The notes under the pieces: generated by a model | What the model was told of the DNA's origin: nothing | Database searches by the model: none | What the model saw: only the letters and a program-made list of their open reading frames with translations | Origin: Leguminivora glycinivorella | Lineage: Eukaryota > Arthropoda > Insecta > Lepidoptera > Tortricidae | NCBI RefSeq assembly: GCF_023078275.1 | Contig: NC_062978.1 | Coordinates: 10,802,585 to 10,866,584 of the forward strand | Direction of reading: 5' to 3' | DNA length: 64,000 nt | Made by a program: the position numbers and the translations under genes | Shown here: positions 54,557 to 64,000 of the stretch, piece by piece | How positions within the stretch are numbered: position 1 is the first letter of the stretch | Layout: every line of letters begins with the position of its first letter

Positions 54557-55477
54557 TAGAGATGCAACGAATAGTTGTTTGGCCGGATACCGGTTACCGA
54601 ATATTCGGCCCAACCATCGGCCGAATATTCGGTATCCGGCCGCCGAATATTCGGACAGCAGAATTTTACCTACAATACCTACAATATATTTAAGCAGGGA
54701 GCACAGAATATATAATAGTACAAGTACAGAAGGCCCACTGCTTTGATGTTCACGAAATGCCGCCTTTTTAAATGCCTACAAAAATTTTACAAAGAAACCA
54801 GCCGCACGTGTGCAGCATCGGATGATAGGGTTGCCTATGGATTAAAACCAATTAATTACTCAGATAAAATTTTATACTTGGGTAAGTCTTGGGTACTTTC
54901 TAGGTATATATACAGTACTTTGGTTTAAGTTCCAACATCACAAGCCTTATTGAACTGTAGATCTGTGTAAGAATGTCCTATGGTACATATTTTATTCATG
55001 CTGTCTATTTAACTTAGCATTATAAGCCATACCACACGCGGACATCGCATATGAACCTTAAAAAAAAATTCGCGACGTAAAATAAAAATAGAAAGTGCGA
55101 ACGTGCGTTCCGTGAGAACGCGCGCCACCCCTGATTAGGCCGCAAAATCGCGGCCGCCGGCATGTACTTGTAGCACGGCGATAGAATCGCGGAGTGAGCC
55201 GCCCCTGCAGGGAGCGGGCGCGTCGTGCAGGTTTTGACTTTCGTAGCGAACTTCGCGCGGAGTCCATTTTTGTTTAATGTTTATTTTTTAATAATAAAGT
55301 TTTGTAAATGTTTTTTTTTTTACATTTAATTTGTTTACCCCAAAATCATTCAATCAAAAATAACACATCCGGTATCCGGCCGGATAGTACGTCACTATCC
55401 GGTATCCGGCCGAATATTAAAATAAGGGCCGAATAGGCCGGATACCGAATAGTAACCGAATATTCGGTGCATCTCTA
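54557..55477. mobile_element. hAT-like non-autonomous element with CCGGATACCGG-rich TIRs
   Basis: Left TAGAGATGCAACGAATAGTT and right (inverse) TAGAGATGCACCGAATATTC. Both ends carry further 'gaatattcggtatccggccg' motifs. Flanks CTATGTAT and GTATGTAA are a 6/8 match, consistent with a decayed 8-bp target duplication. The interior has a GC-rich block (55080-55260) and no transposase. Confidence 0.7.
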
Positions 55478-55994
55478 GTATGTAATGTAGGTATGTATTG
55501 TTCAGAAGTATTCGTTTTTACTAAAAATGTTACGAACTTGATGGCTGATTCCAGTATTAAAGTTCTAATTACTTTTATTTTTAAAAGATTTCATATGAAA
55601 TACCAAGTAAAATGTATGTACCTATTTATAGTATGCAGTGTTATGAATAAATAAAAAATAACAGTAATTTATGGTAAATAATTCAATTAGAACCGGTAAC
55701 ATAAATTATGGTAATATACGTGTCCCATCCCTATGCAACAGTGCGACTGCCTGCCGTCTTTGAAACGACCAATCGCAGCGCGCTAACACATTCCCCGCCC
55801 GCACCTCGCTCTTTAAGTTTTGGTGATTCGTACCACGAACAAAATTAACAATATTGGTACTCTATAGGAGGTTCTCTGTGATTACAGTACTTACTTAATA
55901 GGTCGTAAGTAGGTACGTAATTATTTTTCACATAAAAATTGTTAGGTATTGTAAAGCGGATAATGAAATTAATGATCCTATAACAAGCGTGAAT
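55478..55994. other. Unassigned sequence
   Basis: 55740-55810 is locally GC-richer. No frame or repeat called. Confidence 0.4.
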
Positions 55995-56133
55995 ATGCAG
56001 TCATTCTGAATCCTATTAGGCCACCGTAAAACCCTTTCACAGTATAAGTCAAACTGACTTCTACAGCAAATAAAACACGGTGTCAATACGACAGGGTTCT
56101 AGAGTGGCATAGGATTCTAATTGGTTGACTGTA
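55995..56133. mobile_element. MITE family A, divergent subfamily copy
   Basis: Right end 'gattctaattggttgactgta' and interior 'aagtcaaactgacttctacagcaaataaaacacggtgtcaatacgac' as at 33708-33832. The left TIR is eroded (tgcagtcattctgaatcct). Confidence 0.75.
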
Positions 56134-56283
56134 CTTACCAAGATACTCAGTTGCATCTTGTTAGGAAGATAACCTGTTAGATAACCTTGAGAAGTCCCGT
56201 GGTCATACACGTACAGAATATAAGAACAATTCCAGGTAGGTACATAATTGCCTTTAGGCGGAGTACGTCATTTTGCTTTACTA

Positions 56284-56539
56284 GTCACTTTCTGGTTAGG
56301 TCATGTTCTGAAGACGCCACTTTCTGTGGACGTCACGTTCTAAGGAGGCCACTTTCTGAGAGCGTCACGTTCCGAGAATGTCACTTTCTTAGATTGCCAC
56401 TTTCTGAGTTCGTCACTTTCCGAGTTCGCCACTTTCTGAGTTTGCCACTTTCGGATTTCGCCACTTTCTGACTTTGTCACGTTCTGGGTTCGTCACTTTA
56501 TGAGTTTGCCTCTTTCTGACTTTGTCACTTTCTGATTTC
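56284..56539 (+). repeat. Left arm array, 16 x 16 bp
   Basis: Units alternate GTCAC and GCCAC beginnings with TTTCTGA cores and variable last 4-5 bases. No indels. Unit order matches the right arm one for one except for one additional unit there. Confidence 0.9.
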
Positions 56540-56787
56540 GTCACTTTTAGGTACCTACAAGAAGTGTATTTAATTTTTCTTAAGACTGCGTCAACCTTTT
56601 ATGGTGTTTATAAAAAGTTGCTAAGATATTTGGAATTGCACATAATTATTTGGAACAGAAATACCAAATACTAAGTACAAATACCTTTATTCTGTCAACT
56701 CGAAAACGTATTGATTTTTTTGGCAACCTAACCACTGACGTGCCACCAATCAGCCCGCTGTAGTGCGACGTATGCTTATTACGTTGT

Positions 56788-57210
56788 AGTATCTTGGCAT
56801 TGTAATTGACCAACGCCTTTCATGGTACTCACACATTGAATACGTAAATAATAGAATTAGAAAATTGAACTGGATTTTTAAAACTCTTAGGCACATAGCG
56901 TTAAAGCCTCTTCTTAATCAACTGTATACTGCTCTAGCCCAATCTGTAATTTCTTATTGTATTACCGCTTGGGGTGGGGCAGCTAAAACCAAATTTCTTG
57001 AAGTAGAGAGGGGACAGAGAAGCTTGATTAAGGTCATGTATTTTAAACCTTTCAGATATTCGACGGAAGAGCTTTACAAATATTCTGAATTACTCTCAAT
57101 CAGAAAGTTGTTTGTACTGCAGACAATTCTTAGAACACATAAATCCTTACCATACAAGCCTAATCTTATTAAGGCTGCTTTCAAAAAAAAACGTCAAAAT
57201 AATGTAAAAT
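56788..57210 (+). pseudogene. Non-LTR reverse transcriptase fragment (C-terminal thumb part)
   Basis: Starts abruptly at YLGIVIDQRLSWYSHIEYVN (end of the RT domain) and continues with LLNQLYTALAQSVISYCITA, WGGA and LSIRKLFVLQTILRTH. This is the Jockey/CR1-type region after the catalytic core; the catalytic YADD-type motif is absent. The frame leaves the conserved pattern near 57205, where other DNA is inserted. Confidence 0.8.
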
Positions 57211-58190
57211 TGGTAGTTTTAGTCGGTGAAATACTACACTTTCCGTTATCCAATAGATTTAAATAATTCAAATTTCAGTTAGAGCATCTTATTATCTTGA
57301 TTTTTATAAGACTGGATTTTTGAAAACCAAGTCACTAAATTAATTATGATTTTTTCTCTAAAGCACGTTTAGAAAAATTCACGCGTAGAGCTGGATTAGT
57401 CGATCTTATTTGTAAAATTTGGACAATTTTGATAACTAAAACTGGTAAATTTATAATTCGTATACCCTGTACTACAATCTTCTCAGACTACATTTTTATT
57501 ATAAGGTTTTAAAAAAGAGTAAACGAGGCTAAGTCGAAATCAATTTTTTTCAGAAATTACCTAAAATTAAGTGACAATTTCTTTAAAAATCTACATCACA
57601 TCGAAATAATGTTTGTATTTAATGAATCTTCAACGTTTACTTAAATTGCTGATATGCCTTAGTGATTATAAATTGGTATTATTTATTTTTGGCAATTTTT
57701 TGAAAACGAGCCTTCACCGTGTAAGAGTAATTATTTATTAATGCCTTATATTTTGATTTATCTTACTGTTATTTATGATGAAAGTATTAAAGAATATCAA
57801 TTGACTCATACTAGTCACTGGTTTCCGCCATGTTGGATTGTTATAAAAATGGCGGACATACAGTGACGGTAGCCAGTTCGAGTACAGACGAGTTGTAGTG
57901 AAGAAGTCTTGAATTATTTATTGTAAATTGGTTGTTAATATGTTTGTTATAAGCGAATAAAGTAAAGTGATGGTACAAGTAATAGTTTTCATCATCAACC
58001 CGGTAATGTCCCCAACAACCGGTACAATTATTACCACTTTTGGACATCTTCTTATATTTTGTTTGACCAAGTAGAAACAGTCGTATAATGTGATATATAT
58101 TTGTAAACTACTCGCAAAGCCCTTTAATTTGATACCACACACGGTATGATCAAGCGCTCCGTTGCGATTTCAATGTTTTTCACACGAAAG
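57205..58190. repeat. Insert within the LINE, related to 62041-62640
   Basis: Shares 'gtaaaattggtagtttt' and 'aattaattatgatttttt...taa.gca(c)gttta.aaaaa' with 62070-62240 in the same order. Roughly 1 kb, AT-rich. Ends not defined by a clear TIR. Confidence 0.5.
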
Positions 58191-58411
58191 CCCTCTTAAT
58201 ACAGGAAGGCGAAAACCAAATGTTGCACTGGTACCCCCCACTAAATCACGATTTGCAAGGATACAGTACAGCAAAGTCTCACCTCGTCTGTATAATAAAA
58301 TTAATAATAAATTAGATATTTACCCCCTTCGATTATTTAAAATGTAAAAAAGTTGTGGCAGAATGGTTAAAGTCACAAAGCTATGATCAAGTGGAGACGC
58401 TCATTTTATAA
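58190..58411 (+). pseudogene. LINE polymerase, extreme C-terminus (continuation)
   Basis: NVALVPPTKSRFARIQYSKV then SPRLYNKINNKL...LF, and after a 1-bp insertion CKKVVAEWLKSQSYDQVETL-stop. It continues the fragment at 56788 after the ~1-kb insert. Confidence 0.75.
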
Positions 58412-58499
58412 TACACAACAAATAGAGAATACATGCATACTCGTACATCCACAAAAATACGTATCACACACGCACCCACTCATACAATACACCCCCCCT

Positions 58500-59005
<506 letters not shown>

Positions 59006-59380
59006 TGCAAATTATATTAAACATGATTTTACTTTCTTTGATTATATTTTCGTTAGATTTATTTTTGTCAAAAGCATTGCATTTCTAAATTGTTAATTAA
59101 AATAATGTATACAAGTTGTTATGGGAGAGCGGGGTCTTCTGACACAGGTATTTTATACTTAATAGAGGACTCCAACCTATATAAATTGTTACCCCTACAT
59201 TGTTTTACCAATAAAATATTTTTCATTTTCATTTCAGTAATTTCATTACATCTGGAAACATTGGGACCGATTCTGAAACCTAAGAGCCTGAGGTCCTGAG
59301 ATAACAAATATTAAAAAAAAACAAACACGAATTGAAAAAACCTCTTCTTTCACATATTTTGAAGCCGGTTAAAAATAATG
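59006..59380 (+). repeat. LINE 3' UTR ends
   Basis: 59100-59230 ('gagcggggtcttctgac ... ccaataaaatatttttcattttcattt') closes the LINE. 59235-59380 ('ctgaggtcctgagataac ... cgaattgaaaaaacctc ... gaagccggttaaaaa') is a second LINE tail. Confidence 0.6.
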
Positions 59381-59640
59381 AGGTTGTAATAATAGTAATA
59401 ATTAAGCACATACATTCAACCTACAATGTGAAGATAATAAAATAATGCGTAATATTTTTAGTTAGTAACATTTAGGAAGCGATCGCACGACGTACTCGTA
59501 GTAGTGTGCGTGTCTATTACGCATACATACAGCGAGCCAAGCCACGCCGCTCTAAATATCTAATCTGTACAAGCTAAAAGGTTGACACAGCCTTAAGAAA
59601 AATAAAATAAACTTCTTGTAGGTAGGTACCTAAAAGTGAC

Positions 59641-59912
59641 GAAATCAGAAAGTGACAAAGTCAGAAAGTGGCAAACTCATGAAGTGACGAACCCAGAACG
59701 TGACAAAGTCAGAAAGTGGCGAACTCAGAAAGTGGCGAACTCAGAAAGTGACGAACTCAGAAAGTGGCGAACTCAGAAAGTGACGAACTCAGAAAGTGGC
59801 AATCTAAGAAAGTGACATTCTCAGAACGTGACGCTCTAAGAAAGTGGCATCCTCAGAACGTGGCATCCACAGAAAGTGGCGTCTTCAGAACGTGACCTAA
59901 CCAGAAAGTGAC
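59641..59912 (-). repeat. Right arm array, 17 x 16 bp
   Basis: Inverted counterpart of 56284-56539. The inner half is more homogeneous (repeated gaactcagaaagtgrc), which is where the additional unit was gained. Confidence 0.9.
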
Positions 59913-60282
59913 TAGTAAAGAAAATGATGTACTCCGCCTAAAGGCATAATTGTAAAGTCAGTGACCACTTCATTGCATGTTTATTCGTTTATGATGAAAG
60001 TGTTAATTTATTATCTATACGCTTACTCCTAATCCTAACTAATTATGTCTGATACCTAGATATTTTTTGCACCATTAATAAATTAACATGCAAAAAATTG
60101 GTAACTTTTATATTAGGTACAGTCACAATCAATAGCACCCGATGAAATAACGCACCAAAAGTATCCGACATTCTGATTACTGTAATGTAGATAAATATCT
60201 ATAGTTCACGGTTAGAAATGTCCTATGTTTACAGGATGGGCTTCTGAAGCTTTTGATACTGACTATACTCAGTTATATATTT

Positions 60283-60392
60283 TTTTATACCACGTCGCTG
60301 GCAAACAGGTACATGTACGGTTCGCCTAATGGAAAGCGGTCACCGTGCGTAACCCCTATGGATGCCTGTAACTCAAGGGGTATCACATGTCA
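60283..60392 (+). repeat. Repeat J copy
   Basis: 'ccacgtcgctggcaaacaggtacatgtacggttcgcctaatggaaagcggtcaccgtg ... aactcaaggggtatcacatg'. Confidence 0.65.
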
Positions 60393-60515
60393 AATTACTC
60401 ATATAAAAAGAAAATAAATACATACACATACCTACAACAGCCGCTGGAGATCAATGGAACTTGTTTTGTGTTATGTACTGATATAGGGATTACCCTATTC
60501 GTTATAATAAAATAT

Positions 60516-62035
60516 GGCATATAATTAACCGGGCAACTAAAATATTAAACGGGAAGTTAAGTCGGGCATACAATAATATAATTTGGCTGTGTTTTAATAT
60601 TGTGGCGACAAAAAAAATATATGAGCCTCAAATATTAAGCATCATTATTATTGAAAAAACGGCAGCAAGTTTCAAGCAACAAAAATATTGCCGAGGAACA
60701 TTAAACAATACTTTGGCGACTAAAATAATAATTGGCACCTAGTATTGTAAAGCGTAAGATTTTTAATATTTGTAGTCATCTAGATGTTAGCACCTAAATA
60801 ATTATACCTGGCTCATCGTTTAAAGTAGTATTTAAATTGCGGAGGCAACTAAAAAAAATAATGGGAAGTAGGTTTTTTTTAAAACACATATAAAATCGTT
60901 TCTTTATGAAAACGGGTTGAAGGTTGCTAAGTACCGATGGTCTCATCGGAAGATCAGCACTGGAAGTCACCAGCAACACGCTGAGATGAGGCCATTTCGT
61001 GGCACTTCATTCCTTTCTGTCTTGTTGTTATTATGTGTATTTTGTCTTGCCTGTGTTCACGAATAAATGTTTATTCTATTCTATTCAAACATCGTATTTG
61101 CGACCCGTAAACCACGAGTAGTATTTAAATATCTCTATAAGGTAACGCGTACCAAATCATATTATAATGTTATAATAAGTACACAGCAAAAAGGAGTGTA
61201 TAAGCTTCTAATGGGTCGGTAACGCGCATATTATACCCCTTGAGTTGCAGGCGTCCATAGGTTACGGTGACCACTTTCCATCAGGCCGATCGTATGCTTG
61301 TTTGCCACCGACGTGGTATTTAAAAAAATTACCATGATAATCGTATACTATAATATTACAAGAGCAGAATTATTTTCTGCTAGCAGAAAAGTGGGTTAGG
61401 GTTAGGTTATTTTTTTAGTAGAATATAAGTCCTACCAAATTTGCTATGGCATAATTCTTAGGTACTTTGTTTGAACAAAACAACGATAGCAAAGAGGAAA
61501 TGAAATACAGTCCCAGATGCACCGTTAGGTACGACGACGAGCGAAGCGAGGAGGAGTGTTAGGTATCTTGCGTAAAAATCTACGGAAGTACTCTTAATTT
61601 AGAAGATTAGTTTGCTCATTAACATTATGCCAGCATAAGATTCGATAAAATTTGCGGAACGATTTATGCCAAAGCATATTCTGAGTAAGGTTTTCCTGCC
61701 AAAAAAATTAATCTTTCAGAGTGATGTTAAGACTGCGTAAGGCCGGCCTTAGATTCGATAGAGTAAACGTCATGAAAAGTTAAATTCATTGTATAGAGAC
61801 GAAGTTGCCTGCACCCCCAAACACCTAATTTCTTACCCATAAGTATAATATTTTGTCGACCATTATATTTTATTAGAATCCTTTTTTTTTATTAAAATGA
61901 TAGCTCAGGTGATGAGTGCCGATGTATAAATTTTAAATGTACTTTTTATGTTAATTTGCTATATAAATATTTAAAAAGAACTGTATATTTTATATTAATA
62001 GACAGCCGTTTTCCTATTAAACTGTATCTCTTAAG
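60516..62035. mobile_element. 1.8-kb TIR element, copy 2, 3'-truncated
   Basis: Collinear with 29274-30900 at roughly 93-95% identity by eye, including repeats F and J and the 'gctagcagaaaagtgggttagggttag' motif. It lacks 'caaacacacaagactcattatc...' (30345-30435) and ends at 'aaactgtatctcttaa', where other DNA begins. The right TIR is missing. Confidence 0.85.
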
Positions 62036-62040
62036 AGGCC

Positions 62041-62640
62041 GTCAATATCAAAAAGTAGAAAATCGTAAAATTGGTAGTTTTCTACGTCCGGTTTTAGTTT
62101 CAGTATATACTTATTGATAAGAAAAGCACTTGTTTTAAATAGCGCGTATTCTTATCTACAAAATCAGTAGTTAACATCAAGGAAAAGTTACTCCCTGAAT
62201 TAATTATGATTTTTTTCCTGACGCTAGTTTAAGAAAACCCGCAAATAGTGCTCACGTCTGAGTGAGCTGAGCTCAATTTTGTATACTTTAGGTTGCTAAA
62301 ATTGATGCTGTCGCATTACTTATATCCTAAACTAAAAATTCAGTAGTTTACATGTGTGTTATCATGCTACTAAAATACAGTAAATGGAAGTTAAACGACA
62401 TCAATATTTGTCTAAAAATACTTCGAATCAAATGGCAATTACTTCGAAAAGCTTTTAGGCAAACAAAAGGCTTTCTTGATAATTATAAACTTTAAGTATG
62501 TGTATGCAAAATAGTGTGTAATACAAATCAGGAAACACTTCCAATTTTAGATACATACTTACTTAAAGTTGTAACTAAAATGCGATCGGCCCCTGTCGGC
62601 ATCTTCATAAATTTGAATATGTACGACCGTGTTTTAGTTT
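62041..62640. repeat. Segment related to 57205-58190
   Basis: 'cgtaaaattggtagttttctac' and 'gaattaattatgatttttttcc'. It starts exactly where the 60516 element is cut. Confidence 0.45.
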
Positions 62641-62690
62641 TAAAATAATGTTATTTTATAAGATAGATAACTGGACTACAGAATTATTAC

Positions 62691-62905
62691 CTTTTCATAT
62701 TTTTCCTTACAAAGAGAACGAATAAAATCAATGTTGAATATAAACTTTCGTAAATTTTCCATACAAACGTCAAAACTGCGAACAGATTCTATTGAGTCAG
62801 ACGCCCGATCGGGCTCGTTCGGAGCGGACGTGTCGCCAAATTTGCTCCAATGACATTGGTTTTTGACACTGGAAATCATATACGGATACAAAAAGATTGC
62901 CAGTG
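62691..62905 (-). CDS. Candidate host exon (hypothetical)
   Basis: Minus-strand open frame with a possible acceptor (cattcatag|CACTGG) and donor (GAAAAG|gtaata), 215 nt. Peptide: hydrophobic LAIFLYPYMISSV, then KNQCHWSKFGDTSAPNEPDR, SIESVRSFDVCMENLRKF and RSLCKEKYEK. GC content and amino-acid use look more coding-like than the surroundings. No ATG starts the long frame; an internal ATG gives MISSVKNQ. No family recognised. Confidence 0.25.
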
Positions 62906-63941
62906 CTATGAATGTATTCAAAAGTAATAAGGTAAATAAATATCGTCACCTCTAAAAGAGTCTCAGTTTAAAATCGGTTTTTTTTGTGTTGTTTACTACT
63001 TATTATTGTTGAGAAATAAAAAAATATATGTAACTTTAATACAATGATAAGAAATGTAGGTATTTTTTGTCTTCTAAACTTTATTAAAATGAAAGAGTTT
63101 TAAAATTAATTTTAACTCGTTGGACTTTATTTTCATTATACTGGTCACATTATTTAGTGTGTCAGTGTCAGTGTGTGTAACATTCTCTTTCGCGAAGAGA
63201 CATTCAGTGTGGCGTATGAAAAAACTAACAGAACTAATCATTATAATTATATTCTATAAACGATTATTTACGTAAATGGCGAAATTATTAATTGTAATAA
63301 TATATTATCTTATCACAAAATTGTTCTGTATGACTTACCTTCTTACGTTCAATATAATTTTTAAATGGTGTTTGCACACGGGGCACGTAACCTTAGATTC
63401 AGACAACTTTAACTAAATTTTGAAAATTATTATTTTAATGAAGAATTCTATATATGGCAACAATTTTACATGTAAACTGACTGTCAACCTTCATACATAA
63501 CCTCAACCTTTGTCTCAGTGCATTTATAACGGATGTTATAATGGCTAAACCGATCAGGAACAGTGAATTATTTTAATTCATTCGGAAAAGGGTTTAACCA
63601 TTTATAATTAGAATAAACGAAGCACTGTTTTTTACACCAGAGTTGTTTTGATTTTATATGGTGTTTGCACAAATTTATTTTGAAAAATAATCGGAGTCAA
63701 TTCGTGTGAGATGGTAACACTAAATTGACACTGTCCGCAATCTAAACACGCGGCAGCGTGTCAAGCCAAGTTCAAGTAACCGAACTGGCAGACAACATCG
63801 TGTGTTATATTACACGAACTATTTGGAGCCTCTATGGGCGTCCTCACAACAAAAACTATTTCACATAAACGTCTTAAATTTGGCTCTTATATTGATATTT
63901 GTGACATACATATTATGCGCCTGTCGTGATTGTTTCACCGG
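62906..63941. other. Unassigned sequence
   Basis: 'tggtgtttgcacac/a' occurs at 63366 and 63660. Otherwise no repeat or frame. Confidence 0.4.
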
Positions 63942-64000
63942 ATGGTCTGATCGGAAGATTAGACCATTTCGTTGGATCTCCTTCTTGTTTATGTCTTATT
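63942..64000 (+). repeat. Repeat F, cut by window end
   Basis: 'ggatggtctgatcggaagattagaccatttcgttgg ... ttgtttatgtctt', with an internal deletion relative to 60938-61085. Confidence 0.55.

Noticed and set aside
56187..56471. Plus-strand 94-codon frame (CFTSHFLVRS...)
   Set aside because: Lies on the 16-bp arm array; a 16-bp period shifts frame each unit and the peptide is only repeat translation.

Overview
This 64 kb window looks like nuclear DNA of a moth or butterfly (Lepidoptera). It is AT-rich and gene-poor, has spliceosomal introns with GT/AG borders, and is packed with short interspersed elements, foldback and terminal-inverted-repeat (TIR) elements, 5'-truncated LINEs and simple repeats. 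The lepidopteran assignment rests on repeat families I recognise by eye, such as the 'accggccaagagcgtgtcggg ... ggaaccctaaaa' element and the tRNA-derived SINE ending in 'ttatttgtgtgatgagcacag'. No species can be named from the sequence alone.

One protein-coding gene is well supported. It is a minus-strand member of the nose-resistant-to-fluoxetine (NRF-6-like) family of secreted/membrane acyltransferase-3 proteins. Four exons are visible: exon 1 at 28588-28867, exon 2 at 4533-4741, exon 3 at 1832-2025 and exon 4 at 398-659. All intron phases agree. They encode residues 1-315 (signal peptide, cysteine-rich NRF domain, first membrane segment and start of the acyltransferase-3 domain), and the gene runs off the left edge. 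Intron 1 is about 23.8 kb and consists largely of repeats. A TATA box, a 5' leader with small upstream ORFs and a GCCATGG start context lie at 28868-29017.

Region by region: 1-4.7 kb holds exons 4-2 with MITE, SINE and LINE debris. 4.7-28.6 kb is intron 1. It contains a near-identical inverted pair (7664-8049 / 10448-10834) enclosing a 313-bp tandem array with tRNA-like cores, a 1.8-kb TIR element (12450-14254), a 702-bp element with 9-bp target duplications (19614-20315), several MITEs and LINE tails, and two orphan ORFs (15025-15300 and 24518-24799). 28.9-64 kb has no convincing host gene. It contains a 1.8-kb TIR element with 9-bp target duplications (29274-31097) and a second truncated copy (60516-62035), a 46-bp minisatellite beside a 14-bp minisatellite (44.5-45.7 kb), a hAT-like element (54557-55477), an RTE-type and a Jockey/CR1-type LINE remnant, and a foldback transposon (56238-59957). 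The foldback arms are exact 16-bp tandem arrays enclosing a broken LINE with a 350-bp (ACGC)n tract.

The repeats do not form a pathway. They show repeated nested insertion around and inside one host gene. The observations most worth follow-up are the 16-bp-arm foldback element, two element families with 9-bp target duplications that share a 'GCTA.CAGAAAA..GGTTAG' motif, the inverted pair with its tRNA-like array, and a pre-miRNA-like hairpin at 36373-36465.
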